Of a DNA stretch of 64,000 bases, positions 36,182-46,906 are shown piece after piece (the stretch's first letter is position 1; each line of letters starts with the position of its first letter). The notes beneath the pieces are model-generated. The model saw only the letters and a program-made list of their open reading frames with translations. It had not been told where the DNA came from and searched no databases. The translations under genes were made by a program, and so were the position numbers. This DNA is from Lepiota brunneoincarnata. Taxonomy: Eukaryota; Basidiomycota; Agaricomycetes; Agaricales; Agaricaceae. The stretch spans positions 295,840-359,839 of the forward strand of contig JAEBUN010000040.1 in the NCBI GenBank assembly GCA_023014365.1, read 5' to 3'.

Positions 36182-36656
36182 GATTAGTCCACAGACTCTT
36201 ACCTGCCCGACCAATCGGAAGACTTACACTTATCTTACCGATCGGGAAGCACAGTGGCTGTGCATTCTGCGGAACACTTAATAATTAAAGTTATAACTCA
36301 CTTATTTCACCGAGGGAAAAGTCACGTGCCCAGGAATCACGTGGAGAAAATCACATGACCGTGGGAAGAAACATCGGGCGACTGACTCCGATGGAATCGG
36401 ACTTCACACGGGGTCGGGCTTACCTCAGCACACAGGTCCGAGTGCCTCCCAAAAGACTTACAGATCCGCCCTAACCGGGGTTCTCACGCTACCGTAGGAA
36501 ATCGCACATGACTCCGGGCCGACAGGCCCGGGTGAGTTATTAATAGGACATGACGTACCTATTAGCGCACACATACCAAAGTGGTTGATCTTCGCACGGT
36601 CCTAAAGAGGAAGCCCCTTCCTACGCCACCCCGAGCGAGCGCAAAGTACGGGCTCG

Positions 36657-36987
36657 GTTAGGGAAGGGGGGACTAAAACACGAGTCGCGACGGTGGGGCG
36701 CAACGGGTTGTTGGGGTTTCCAACTACCCACCCGTTTCGTCTTATAAAGACTCATCAGGCGCACGATATCCGTCAGATACCTGCCGTCCAATCGATTGTC
36801 GCCGATAGCGATCGATTGCGATTTTGATCGATAGATCAAAATCCGCGGAACGTATTTATAATCCCCCCGTTAATAACAGGTGAAAATAGGATTAAAAACT
36901 TAACTTCGAGTTTCAAAACTTACCGCGCTGACTTAGACGCGCGCTTGCGTCTGGGAAAAGTCACGTGATCGTGCGACCGGTCACGTG
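36657..36987 (-). mobile_element. PLE-2: 3'-end fragment, family A
   Basis: Only about 330 bases remain, ending just after the second CACGTG motif at 36985. It contains the hammerhead and the adjacent hairpin but no coding sequence. Confidence 0.85.
36696..36763 (-). ncRNA. Type I hammerhead ribozyme (PLE-2)
   Basis: Core CTGATGA / GAAA / GTT, stem II GTCTT/AAGAC, stem I GCGC/GCGC, stem III CGGGT/ACCCG with inner GTTGG/CCAAC. Confidence 0.82.
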
Positions 36988-37034
36988 GGTTAGGGGTTAG
37001 GAAAGGGGGCGTATAAACACGAGTCGCGATGGAG

Positions 37035-37103
37035 GGGCGCAACGGGTTGTTGGGGTTTCCAACTACCCACCCGTTTCGTCTTATAAAGACTCATCAGGCG
37101 CAC
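37035..37103 (-). ncRNA. Type I hammerhead ribozyme (PLE-3)
   Basis: Same core and stems as the PLE-2 copy; all catalytic positions are present. Confidence 0.82.
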
Positions 37104-37158
37104 GATATCCGTCAGATACCTGCCGTCCAATCGATTGTCGCCGATAGCGATCGATTGC

Positions 37159-37182
37159 GATTTTGATCGATAGATCAAAATC
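37159..37182 (-). ncRNA. Conserved hairpin next to the ribozyme (PLE-3 example)
   Basis: GATTTTGATC pairs perfectly with GATCAAAATC around GATA, immediately before the conserved CCGCGGAAC. The same sequence occurs in PLE-2, 7, 8 and 10-13. PLE-4 and 5, PLE-6, and PLE-1 and 9 have different bases that also pair. Confidence 0.75.
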
Positions 37183-37300
37183 CGCGGAACGTATTTATAA
37201 TCCCCCCGTTAAAAACAGGTGAAAATAGGATTAAAAACTTAACTTCGAGTTTCGAAACTTACCGCGCTGACTTAGACGCGCGATTGCGTCTGGGAAAAGT

Positions 37301-37385
37301 CACGTGATCGTGCGACCGGTCACGTGCCATCGGGCTATGTTACCCGACGACGGAACAATCCGGGCCGGGGTAGGGCCGTCACGTG
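37301..37385. promoter_or_regulatory. CACGTG cluster in PLE 3' region (PLE-3 example)
   Basis: Three CACGTG palindromes (37301, 37321, 37380) recur at the same places in every family A unit long enough to hold them. The family B units carry CACGTG or near-matches at the same level. CACGTG is the core site of bHLH factors such as Cbf1. A promoter role is inferred from position, upstream of the neighbouring unit's ORF. Confidence 0.5.
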
Positions 37386-38164
37386 ACAACGTAACAAGGT
37401 GCACTTTCGCACGGGGTCCAAGCGTGAGAACTTGTGAAACCCGGCACCGGCGACATGATTTACCGGTGGCGGTGTACTTACCTTAGATGGCTATCCTTCC
37501 CACGGGTCTGCTAGAGGACGCCCCGCCCGACCGAGCCGGTTAGGTCCGGTTAGGTTCGGGTTCGGGTTAGGGGGTAACATAGTATTAGTATGCCGCCCTC
37601 GTCGGGAAGGTAAGGTAGTACTTACCGCAAGGAACGCTCCGCACGGCATATAACCGGCGTTTTAAAGCGAGTTAACCGCCATCAGGGGTCGAACTTACGT
37701 TGTTTACCGTTTACGCGAAAGTTACTATTCGAAAGACTTAGGAAGGGGGCATAACCGCCCCCCCAGACGTGGTTCCGGGTTACGCCGCACCATCACACCC
37801 AAACCGATAAAAGGCCACCTATTTAAAAACCTGTTTTCGCGTGCTGCGATCGAAGCGCAGGTCGTGCAACCCCGAAGTCTTCTAACAACGGGGTCCCAGG
37901 AAGGTTACTCAAGATCAGCAAATATGGGCCGGCCGACATACGGGAATCACCCCGCAGAGGTCGGTACCCGAACGTCCAGGGATTTCCCCATGTGGGCGCC
38001 GACTTGGTACCAGTCGCCGCAGCTAGGTTGTGCGGACAACTACGGCTGGCATGGTATACCACGTAAGCCATATCAATCGAAGTTCGCAATCGCGATCCAC
38101 GGATCAGGCGTTTTCTCACGGTGGTGTTAGGAAAGGGGGCGTATAACACACGAGTCGCGACGGA

Positions 38165-38234
38165 GGGCGCAACGGGTCGTTGGGGTTTCCAACTACCCAC
38201 CCGTTTCGTCTTATAAAAGACTCATCAGGCGCAC
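38165..38234 (-). ncRNA. Type I hammerhead ribozyme (PLE-4)
   Basis: Same core. The stem II loop is one base longer (GTCTTTTATAAGAC), and the stem III return reads CCAACGACCCG. Confidence 0.82.
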
Positions 38235-39193
38235 GATGTCCGTCAGACACCTGCCGTCCAATCGATGGCCGCGATAGCGGCATCGATTGCGAACGTAATC
38301 GATCGATAACGTTCCGCGGATCGCGTTATATAATCCCCCGAATAATCGGTGAAACTTAGAAATATAACTTACTATCGGCTTACGTAAACCTACCGTACTG
38401 ACTTTTAGCGCACATGTTGGTGCTGAGAAAAGTCACGTGATCGTGCGACCGGTCACGTGCCATCGGGCTATGTTACCCGACGACGGAACAATCCGGGCCG
38501 GGGTAGGGCCGTCACGTGACAACGTGGCAAGGTGCACTTTCGCACGGGGTCCAAGCGTGGGAAGCTTGTGAAAGCCGGCACCGGCGACATGAATAACCGG
38601 TGGCGGGGTACTTACCTTAGGTGGCTATCCTTCCCACGGGGCTGCTAAAGGACACCCCGCCCGACACCGCCGGTTAGGTCCGGTTAGGTTCGGGTTAGGG
38701 GGACGCATGGTATTAGTATGCTGTCCTTGTTGGGAAGGTAAGGTAGTACTTACCGCAAAGGCGATCCGCACGGCATATAACCGGCAGAATAGCGAGTTAA
38801 CCGCCACCAGGGATCGAACTTACGTTGTTATCCGTATACGCGACCACTACTAGTTAATAGACTTAGGAAGGGGGCATAACCGCCCCCCCAGACATGGTTC
38901 CGGGTTACGCCGCACCATCTCACCCAAACCGATAAAAGGCCACCTATTTAAAAACCTGTTTTCGCGTGCTGCGATCGAAGCGCAGGTCGTGCAACACCGA
39001 AGTCTTCTAACGACGGCGTCCCAGGAAGGTTACACAAGATCAGCAAATATGGGCCGGCCGACATACGGGAATCACCCCGCAGAGGTCGGTACCCGAACGC
39101 CCTGGGATTTCCCCTTTGGGCGCCGACTTGGTACCAGTCGCCGCAGCTAGGTTGTGCGGACAACTACGGCTGGCATGGTATACCACGTAAGCC

Positions 39194-42100
39194 TTATCTA
39201 TCAACGTTTATGATCGCGAGCCACGGATCAGGCGTCTTCTCACGATGGTGTTCTACCGCCGGAGCGGAAGAAGAGGCCACGGGAGCTCGAGCTTCTTCGC
39301 GAAAGAAGTCGGTAATTAACGCCTGGCGGTCGCGCCGCGCGAGAACAGAAGCACGCCAAATAGACGTGAGGTCCATTATTTGCCGGGTTCTTTTCTTCGA
39401 AACCAGCAAACGGCGACCAAAAAGACCGAGCTTATCTAGGCGAAGGAAGGGTCCTTGCCAACCAGAGTCAACACACCAATCTTTCGCAACCTCGGACAAG
39501 TCGGGCTCATCCTCGGCGCGATCGATCTTAGTGAAGACCTTAGTCAGCTCAGACGCTAGCTTCGGGATACCTAGTTTCACTAGATCCAGGGGTAACGGCA
39601 CGTTATTCCGGCCCCTGACATCCAGACGGGCGAAGACGTTCATAGCCTGCGCCCAGCCAGTCTTTATACTGTCCTCAAGTTCGTGAGCGTTGAATAAGTC
39701 CCAGGAGATGTTAAATTCGCTCTTTAAGACGAGCACGTCAGCCGCCGGCGGCGAAGACTCCCTAAGCCTCGCATCCCACCGCGCACGGTAGTTATCTCTT
39801 AACCATGCAGCTATTAACATCGGAGGATAGCCACGCGCTATGTAGATATCCGAAGCTTCTCTACAAGCCATCACGTAATCGTCAAAACGTGAAGAAAGCG
39901 TGGCGAGCCTCGACAGCTCACTGCAAAACGTCCCTTTCTTGACGTAAAGCGGGTGAAAGCTGATCCAGGGTATACGCTCAAAGTGGTTCATCGGTTTTCT
40001 GTACGCCTTATGATGGAGGCGACCGTTTGCCGTAAACAGCATCATGTCTAAGAAAACCATGTATTGGTTTGATGATGACCACGTAATGGTGCAATTATCG
40101 TACTTAAGATTATCGGCGAGGAGCCGTAAGGCATCCTCCTCGTGATACGCGTATACGAGTGCCAAACAATCGTCGATGTAACGTCCATAGAACGCTACGT
40201 CGGGCGACCGCAATGCCTCACACTCCAGTTCGAAGTGAAGACCGTAGAGGTTGGCGAGATCGGGGCTTGAAGCGACCCCCATTGCCAGACCCCTAGCCTG
40301 ACGGTAGTATTTGCCCTGGAATTGTACCAATAAGTTGTCGTCCGCTGCTCGCATGCATTCCCTAAACAGCTGCACTTTCGCTGCTGCATGCTCGGCGTCG
40401 AAGTCAGTGTCTGCGACCTCGAGTTCCTGTTCCGCTAACCACTGCGTGTAAAAATCCTCAGCGTAGGAGTGTGCTTTTTGGACGTCCACGTGGGGATAGA
40501 AGGCGACAACGTCACCCGAAACGAGGAAAAGACGCTTAAGCATACCGTTCTCAAACCGGAACTGCGGAAGCGACAACTTGCTTAATTTTATCGCCAGATC
40601 TTTCGATCCGTGTATAACGTAAGGCGCCGATCTAACGATCGGTTTAAGACTTTTCGAGACATACTTCCCTGCAGGCCCTTGCGGTACGGAGTGGCACGGT
40701 AAGATCGGGCGCGCAGCTACCGGTGTCTTATGTATTTTTGGAATGACATAAAACGTGGGGATGGCCGAAGGCTCGACCGATAGCTGACTCCGCAAAAAGC
40801 GGGGAAGTTGCGATTGGATGCCGTAGTCTTCAGCGATCCTCGCGATTCTCTTAATATGCTCGTTTTTGTTATAAAGTATATTATACGCGGACTGCGCGCT
40901 AACTAATACATAATCGGTATGGTTAGACAGTAACGAGAGTGATTTCTCAACGATCCAGGCACGCGGGGCAACCGCACAACCAAGGTTCTTATCGGTGGCA
41001 ACGACGACGAGCTCGTGGGACGTCAGGAAGTCGCGGAGTTTGGCCACAGGGGGAGCAAGCGCGTGCTTGTAACGGTCCCCTTCGTGTTTGTCTGTTGGCA
41101 TATCAGAAATCATCTTATCGATGACCCTACGACCACACCAGACGCCGTACTCGAATACCCGATCTAGCTGGTGCATCTCGGCCCGGTTAGGCTTCGGGCA
41201 CCAGTAGTCTGGATCGAAGTCGTCTTTAGCATCTTCGGCTTCTGTGGCACGGAACCACATCGACCAACGGAGACGATCGACGAAATCGTCCCACGCAGAA
41301 GTGATCAGTTCGTTCTTCTGCGCAGTCGGGAGCATATACTTCATTCCCGCACTCAGATGCATGCTTAATTCACGCGGTATATCACAGTTTATCATATGTA
41401 TTGTACTACGGTAGCGCATGGACTCTAAAACTACAATAGGAGTCCGTAGTACAATAAATCTGTACGCGTGTTGAGGAGGTACCGTCAGTAGCCAATCGGG
41501 ATACGTACTTGGGCGGTCCCAAGCGAAAGGTTTCAGGCTCACCTGTGGAACGAGGGCCGCTAGCACCTCGTCCTCCCTTTCCCCCTCGTAAAAAGAATGG
41601 AAGTCGGGGCCTAACGGCCCCCCTGTCGACCTCCGCGTTTCTTGCCCTTGCCCGCCCCGCGTTTCCGTCGCTGGTTGTCGCGAGCGGCCGGAGCCGCCGT
41701 AACTTCCTGCTTGGCGCGTTGGCCCGCTCCTTGCTTGGCAGGGGACTTCTGTTAAGAAAGAAAACAAATCTGGAGATGAGTGAAGATCAACCGCGTGGAC
41801 AGAGTACGCGTTCACCTTCTCCGTTTTCTTCTCCTTGGCCTTAAGGAGAGAGGCTACCCGCTTGTCGACCATGGCCTGGACCGACTCGGCGGTGATGGCG
41901 GCAGCAGCAGACGGGCCGGCACGAGGCGCGGCTTCATCCACATCCATCTCAAAACTCTCCTTAAGGGCCTTCTTCTTCTCCATCTTTGCTTGCTCCGCGA
42001 GTATTTGATCATCGACGAAGCCAACGGCCCGGGCAAAGATGGCGGGAACATCCTCAAGAATTTGAGTATGCTCGCCGATGAGGGAAGTGTCCTCCTTCCA

Positions 42101-42793
42101 TCCGAGCTGCACAGGGTTCCCATGGCTATCAGCAGTGGGAGGGCCCCAACGGGGGACTTGACTCTCGCGACGGAGTTTCTGATAAACTCGAGACATCGCG
42201 CCCACAATGGCTTCCCATGTGGGGTTCTGACCGCCTCCGGCAGGGGGCATTAGAGTCAACTGTGCTCGCAAGAACTCGAGCTCGGCACGCTTGTAAGCAA
42301 TGCCTTTCGTCAGCTCCTCCTTGCGGTGGGCGACGTCACTCTCACCGAACGCCGCATGAGCGTCCGGGTTCTCGCTGATAAAGGCCTTCGTGAACGCGAA
42401 GGGCGCTCGTTTAGCCTTTAGCTCTGACGGGAACGTACCCGCCGCCTTATGACCCTCCAGACGTTGGAGGGACTGCTCACAGGACGCTGCCTGCCGACGG
42501 TGTTTCATGCCGTCGATCAGGAATGGGCGGAGCGCGTCCCGGTAGCAAGCGGGGATACTTGCCAGAAGGTCGTTGAGGGATGCAGCAGCCCGGATGGGCG
42601 CGCGCCTCGCAGACCCGAGTTGTGTCTCAGACACAGACACCCGACCGGTGTCTGGGTCGTGGCGCAGGCCGCCGAGCGATCGAGTGACCGCGAGGGCGAC
42701 CGAGGCAGCCGGAGACTGCGCGCGAATACGGCTACGAGAGCCCGACGCGGCGCCGGCGGATGATCCAGTCGATTTCTTCGCACGAGGTGGCAT
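39194..42793 (-). CDS. Penelope-like reverse transcriptase, intact, 1199 residues
   Basis: The frame runs from ATG 42793 (MPPRAKKSTGSS) to TGA. The N-terminal 350 residues are basic and partly coiled-coil (EKKKALKESFEMDVDEA). The DKNLGCAVAPRAW motif (near residue 600) is the PLE-specific DKG-like block. RT core: FYVIPKIHKTP (about 685), SGDVVAFYPHVD with the first catalytic Asp (about 760), ARGLAMGVASSPDLANLYG (about 830), GRYIDDCLALVY with the Asp pair (about 872), and HHKAYRKPMNHFERIPWISF (about 925). The last 200 residues lack any GIY-YIG signature and end with a basic helical segment. It should copy element RNA onto chromosome ends; nuclear action is inferred. Catalytic residues are all present. 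Confidence 0.92.
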   Translation of the reverse strand: MPPRAKKSTGSSAGAASGSRSRIRAQSPAASVALAVTRSLGGLRHDPDTGRVSVSETQLGSARRAPIRAAASLNDLLASIPACYRDALRPFLIDGMKHRRQAASCEQSLQRLEGHKAAGTFPSELKAKRAPFAFTKAFISENPDAHAAFGESDVAHRKEELTKGIAYKRAELEFLRAQLTLMPPAGGGQNPTWEAIVGAMSRVYQKLRRESQVPRWGPPTADSHGNPVQLGWKEDTSLIGEHTQILEDVPAIFARAVGFVDDQILAEQAKMEKKKALKESFEMDVDEAAPRAGPSAAAAITAESVQAMVDKRVASLLKAKEKKTEKVNAYSVHAVDLHSSPDLFSFLTEVPCQARSGPTRQAGSYGGSGRSRQPATETRGGQGQETRRSTGGPLGPDFHSFYEGEREDEVLAALVPQVSLKPFAWDRPSTYPDWLLTVPPQHAYRFIVLRTPIVVLESMRYRSTIHMINCDIPRELSMHLSAGMKYMLPTAQKNELITSAWDDFVDRLRWSMWFRATEAEDAKDDFDPDYWCPKPNRAEMHQLDRVFEYGVWCGRRVIDKMISDMPTDKHEGDRYKHALAPPVAKLRDFLTSHELVVVATDKNLGCAVAPRAWIVEKSLSLLSNHTDYVLVSAQSAYNILYNKNEHIKRIARIAEDYGIQSQLPRFLRSQLSVEPSAIPTFYVIPKIHKTPVAARPILPCHSVPQGPAGKYVSKSLKPIVRSAPYVIHGSKDLAIKLSKLSLPQFRFENGMLKRLFLVSGDVVAFYPHVDVQKAHSYAEDFYTQWLAEQELEVADTDFDAEHAAAKVQLFRECMRAADDNLLVQFQGKYYRQARGLAMGVASSPDLANLYGLHFELECEALRSPDVAFYGRYIDDCLALVYAYHEEDALRLLADNLKYDNCTITWSSSNQYMVFLDMMLFTANGRLHHKAYRKPMNHFERIPWISFHPLYVKKGTFCSELSRLATLSSRFDDYVMACREASDIYIARGYPPMLIAAWLRDNYRARWDARLRESSPPAADVLVLKSEFNISWDLFNAHELEDSIKTGWAQAMNVFARLDVRGRNNVPLPLDLVKLGIPKLASELTKVFTKIDRAEDEPDLSEVAKDWCVDSGWQGPFLRLDKLGLFGRRLLVSKKRTRQIMDLTSIWRASVLARRDRQALITDFFREEARAPVASSSAPAVEHHREKTPDPWLAIINVDR

Positions 42794-42848
42794 CGGTGCT
42801 TAGCGGTGGATCGGGGGAGGTCGGAGGAGTTGTTGGCTCTGAAGTTGT

Positions 42849-43374
42849 GTTAGGGTTAGGAAAGGGGGCGTATAACACACGAGTCGCGACGGAGGGCGCA
42901 ACGGGTCGTTGGGGTTTCCAACTACCCACCCGTTTCGTCTTATAAAAGACTCATCAGGCGCACGATGTCCGTCAGACACCTGCCGTCCAATCGATGGCCG
43001 CGATAGCGGCATCGATTGCGAACGTAATCGATCGATAACGTTCCGCGGATCGCGTTATATAATCCCCCGAATAATCGGTGAAACTTAGAAATATAACTTA
43101 CTATCGGCTTACGTAAACCTACCGTACTGACTTTTAGCGCACATGTTGGTGCTGAGAAAAGTCACGTGATCGTGCGACCGGTCACGTGCCATCGGGCTAT
43201 GTTACCCGACGACGGAACAATCCGGGCCGGGGTAGGGCCGTCACGTGACAACGTGGCAAGGTGCACTTTCGCACGGGGTCCAAGCGTGGGAAGCTTGTGA
43301 AAGCCGGCACCGGCGACATGAATAACCGGTGGCGGGGTACTTACCTTAGGTGGCTATCCTTCCCACGGGGCTGG
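42849..43374 (-). mobile_element. PLE-5: 3'-end fragment, subfamily A2
   Basis: About 0.5 kb, almost identical to the matching part of PLE-4, cut after cccacggggctg. It sits directly upstream (in element sense) of full-length PLE-4. Confidence 0.88.
42894..42963 (-). ncRNA. Type I hammerhead ribozyme (PLE-5)
   Basis: Identical in core and loops to the PLE-4 copy. Lies about 110 bases upstream (element sense) of the PLE-4 start codon. Confidence 0.82.
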
Positions 43375-44030
43375 GGTTAGGGTTAGGAAAAGGGGAGCTC
43401 AAATACACGAGTCGCGACGGAGGGCGCAACGGGTTGTTGGGGTTTCCAACTACCCACCCGTTTCGTCTTATAAAGACTCATCAGGCGCACGATATCCGTC
43501 AGATACCTGCCGTCCAATCGATTGTCGCCGATAGCGATCGACTGCGATCGGTTACTTGCGTAACGCGATCCGCGGAACGTGTACGTAATCCCCCCATCAA
43601 ATGGGTGAAAATAGATTAAATACTTATCGTCGAGTTTCGAAACCATCGCCGTGCCGACTTTGGCGCGCGCTTACGCCTGAGAAAAGTCACGTGATCGTGC
43701 GACCGGTCACGTGCCATCGGGCTATGTTACCCGACGACGGAACAATCCGGGCCGGGGTAGGGCCGTCACGTGACAACGCAACAAGGTGCACTTTCGCACG
43801 GGGTCCAAGCGTGGGAGACTTGTGAAACCCGGCACCGGGGACATGAATACCCGGTGGCGGTGTACTTACCTTAGGTGGCTATCCTTCCCACGGGCCTGCT
43901 AGAGTACGCCCCGCCCGACCGGGACGGTTAGGTCCGGGTTAGGTCAGGGTTAGGGGTGAGCCTAGTATTAGTAAGCCGCACTCGTTGGGAAGGTAAGGTA
44001 GTACTTACCGCAAAGAACGTTCCGCACGGC
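43375..44030 (-). mobile_element. PLE-6: 3'-end fragment, subfamily A3
   Basis: About 0.65 kb, cut within the 3' region after ccgcacggc. Its hairpin beside CCGCGGAAC has a different base composition from the other copies. Confidence 0.85.
43422..43490 (-). ncRNA. Type I hammerhead ribozyme (PLE-6)
   Basis: Complete core CTGATGA / GAAA / GTT with stems as in PLE-2. Confidence 0.82.
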
Positions 44031-44079
44031 TTAGGGTTAGGGTTAGGGGAGGGGAGTCAATACACGAGTCGCGACGGTG

Positions 44080-44149
44080 GGGCGCAACGGGCTGTTGGGG
44101 TTTCCAACTGCCCACCCGTTTCGTCTTATAAAAGACTCATCAGGCGCAC
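44080..44149 (-). ncRNA. Type I hammerhead ribozyme (PLE-7)
   Basis: Complete core. Stem III carries a changed pair region (GGGC on one side, GCCCG on the other) consistent with compensatory change. Confidence 0.82.
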
Positions 44150-45111
44150 GATATCCGTCAGATACCTGCCGTCCAATCGATGGTCGCCGATAGCGATCGA
44201 TTGCGATTTTGATCGATAGATCAAAATCCGCGGAACGTGTACGTAATCCCCCCAATAAATGGGTGAAAATGAATTAAGTACTTAGCGTCGAGTTTCGAAA
44301 CCATCGCCGTGCTGACTTTGGCGCGCGCTTACGCCTGAGAAAAGTCACGTGATCGTGAGTACGGTCACGTGTCATCGGGCTATGTTACCCGCCGCCCGAG
44401 GGCAAGTCACGGGGTAGGGCCGTCACGTGATCACGTGGCAAGCATCACTTTCGCACGGGGTCCATGCGTGAGAACATGTGAAACCCGGCACCGGCGACAT
44501 GAATTGCCGGTGGCGGTGTACTTACCTTAGGTGGCTATCCTTCCCACGGGTCTGCTAGAGTACGCCCCGCCCGACCGGGACGGTTAGGTCCGGGTTAGGT
44601 CAGGGTTAGGGGTGAGCTTAGTATTAGTAAGCCGCACTCGTTGGGAAGGTAAGGTAGTACTTACCGCAAAGAACGTTCCGCACGGCATATAACCGGCGAA
44701 AGAGCGAGTTAACCGCCACCAGGGAGGAGAACTTACGTTGGTTACCGTTTGACGCGATCGTTACTATTCGAGAGACTTAGGAAGGGGGCATAACCGCCCC
44801 CCCAGACGTGGTTCCGGGTTACGCCGCACCATCTCACCCAAACCGATAAAAGGCCACCTATTTAAAAACCTGTTTTCGCGTGCTGCGATCGAAGCGCAGG
44901 TCGTGCAACCCCGAAGTCTTCAAACAACGGGATCCCAGGAAGGTTACTCAAGATCAGCAAATATGGGCCGGCCGACATACGGGAATCACCCCGCAGAGGT
45001 CGGTACCCGAACGCCCAGGGATTTCCCCATTCGGGCGCCGACTTGGTACCAGTCGCCGCAGCTAAATTGTGCGGACAACTACGGCTGGCATGGTATACCA
45101 CGTAAGCCATA

Positions 45112-46760
45112 TCAATCGAAGTTCGCAATCGCGATCCACGGATCAGGCGTTTTCTCACGATGGTGTTCTACCGCCGGAGCGGAAGAAGAGGCCACGGGAG
45201 CTCGAGCTTCTGCGAAGAAGTCGGTTATAAGCGCCTGGCGGTCGCGCCGCGCGAGGACAGAAGCACGCCAGATTGACGTGAGATCCATTATCTGTCGGGT
45301 TCTTTTCTTCGAAACCAACAGACGTCGACCAAAAAGACCGAGTTTATCTAGCCGTAAGAAAGGTCCTTGCCAACCCTCCTCAGTACACCAATCCTTTGCA
45401 CACTCCGCCAAGTCGGGCTCAGCTTCAGCACGCGGGATCTTAGTAAAGAGTCGCATCAGTTCGAACGCCTTCTTAGGAAGGCCTAGTTTCACTATGTCAT
45501 ACGGGAGCGGGACGTTACGCAGCCCCCGCATGTCCAGACGGGCGAAGGTGTTCATAGCCTGCGCCCACCCGGTCTTTATACTGTCCTCAAGTTCTTGAGC
45601 GTTAAACATATCCCAGGAGACGTTGTATTCGCTTTTCAGCACGAGTACGTCATTCGCTGGCGGCACGGACTCCTTAAGCCGTACATCCCAACGTACTCGG
45701 TAGTTCTCTCGCAGCCAAGCCGCGATCAACGTCGGAGGGTAGCCACGCGCTATGTAGATATCCGAAGCTTCTCTACAAGCCATCACGTAATCGTCGAAAC
45801 GCGATGAAAGCGCGGCAAGCCTCGATAGCTCCGACACAAAAGTGCCTTTCTTCACATAAAGTGGGTGGAAGCTAATCCAGGGTATGCGCTCGAAGTGGTT
45901 CATCGGCTTCCTGTACGCCTTATGGTGGAGGCGACCGTTTGCCGTAAACAGCATCATGTCCAGGAAGACCATGTATTGATCCGAAGATGACCACGTAATG
46001 GTACAGTTATCGAACTTAAGATTGTCGCTAAGGAGCGCCAAGGCGTCCTTCTCGTGATACGCATACACGAGTGCGAGACAATCGTCGATGTAGCGACCGT
46101 AGTACGCTACGTCAGGGGACCGGAGGGCGTCGCACTTCTCCTCGAAGTATACGCCGTAAAGGTTCGCGAGATCGGGGCTTGATGCCACACCCATCGCTAG
46201 CCCACGGGCCTGCCGGTAATATTTCCCTTGGAACTGTACCAATAAGTTGTCGTCCGCTGCCCGCATGCATTCCCGTAACAGCTGTACTTTAGCTGCTGCA
46301 CGCGTTGCGTCGAAGTCGGTATCATCGACTTCTAACTCAGACTCGGCTAACCATGCGGTGTAATATTCTTCAGCAAAGGAGTGTGCTTTCTGAACATCCA
46401 CATGAGGATAGAACGCGACTACGTCGCCCGAGACAAAGTATAAACGCTTAAGCATACCGTTCTCGAATCGGAACTGCGGTAGCGACAACTTGCTCAATTT
46501 TATCGCCAGGTCTTTTGAACCATGAATAACGCACGGCGCCGATTTAATAATCGGTTTGAGACTTTTAGACACATACTTCCCTGCAGGCCCTTGCGGCACG
46601 GAGTGGCACGGTAAGATCGGCCTGGCGGCTACCGGTGTCTTATGTATTTTTGGAATGACATAAAACGTCGGGATGGAGCTAGGCTCCACCGATAGCTGAC
46701 TCCGGAAAAAGCGGGGAAGCTGCGATTGAATGGCGTAATCTTCCGACATTCTCGCGATGG
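45112..46760 (-). CDS. Partial PLE reverse transcriptase (PLE-7)
   Basis: About 549 codons remain open, starting at SIARMSEDYAIQ and keeping IPKIHK, GDVVAFYPHVD, GLAMGVASSPDLAN, YIDD and the C-terminal domain through WIAIANFD. The N-terminal half, including the DKN motif, is missing. The frame stays open through the telomere junction (as a TLTLTL peptide) to an ATG at 46872 inside PLE-8. A chimeric 586-residue product is therefore formally possible but unlikely to be functional. Confidence 0.8.
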
Positions 46761-46800
46761 ACTTAGGGAAGGGGGGAGGGGTTAGGGTTAGGGTTAGGGT
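46761..46800 (+). repeat. Degenerate telomere tract with possible micro-unit
   Basis: The tract reads ttagggaaggggggagggg and then four perfect TTAGGG units to the PLE-8 border. The first part equals the extreme 3' end of a family A element (ttagggaagggggg), so a copy only about 20 bases long may lie here. Confidence 0.55.
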
Positions 46801-46836
46801 TAGGGGAGGGGAGTCAATACACGAGTCGCGACGGTG

Positions 46837-46906
46837 GGGCGCAACGGGCTGTTGGGGTTTCCAACTGCCCACCCGTTTCGTCTTATAAAAGACTCATCAG
46901 GCGCAC
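46837..46906 (-). ncRNA. Type I hammerhead ribozyme (PLE-8)
   Basis: Same sequence type as the PLE-7 copy, core complete. Confidence 0.82.

Larger units (their letters stand above)
36063..36656 (-). mobile_element. PLE-1: 3'-end fragment, family B
   Basis: About 0.6 kb of 3' region nearly identical to the start of PLE-9. It is cut exactly at the internal telomere-like motif (ctcggttagg) that PLE-9 carries at about 48940-48970. No coding part remains. Confidence 0.85.
36988..38126 (-). mobile_element. PLE-3: 3' region plus last codons, family A
   Basis: It carries the whole non-coding 3' region and only the final 18 or so codons of the ORF (stop at 38075-38073). The 5' edge joins the next unit through a single partial repeat, gtgttagg. 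Confidence 0.85.
38127..42848 (-). mobile_element. PLE-4: full-length element, subfamily A2
   Basis: About 4.7 kb with an intact ORF, a 1.07 kb 3' region and a short (about 55 base) 5' leader. It is the best reference copy in the window. Confidence 0.9.
44031..46760 (-). mobile_element. PLE-7: 5'-truncated within the RT
   Basis: About 2.7 kb, including the complete 3' region and the RT from just before IPKIHK to the stop. The 5' edge at 46760 is capped by a degenerate telomere tract. Confidence 0.88.

Noticed and set aside
39194..39800. Possible GIY-YIG endonuclease at the RT C-terminus
   Set aside because: No GIY or YIG motif or catalytic Arg/Glu pattern is visible in the last 200 residues of PLE-4, PLE-7 or PLE-11.
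42449..42803. Plus-strand ORFs over the RT N-terminus
   Set aside because: Shadows of the intact minus-strand RT frame in a GC-rich region.
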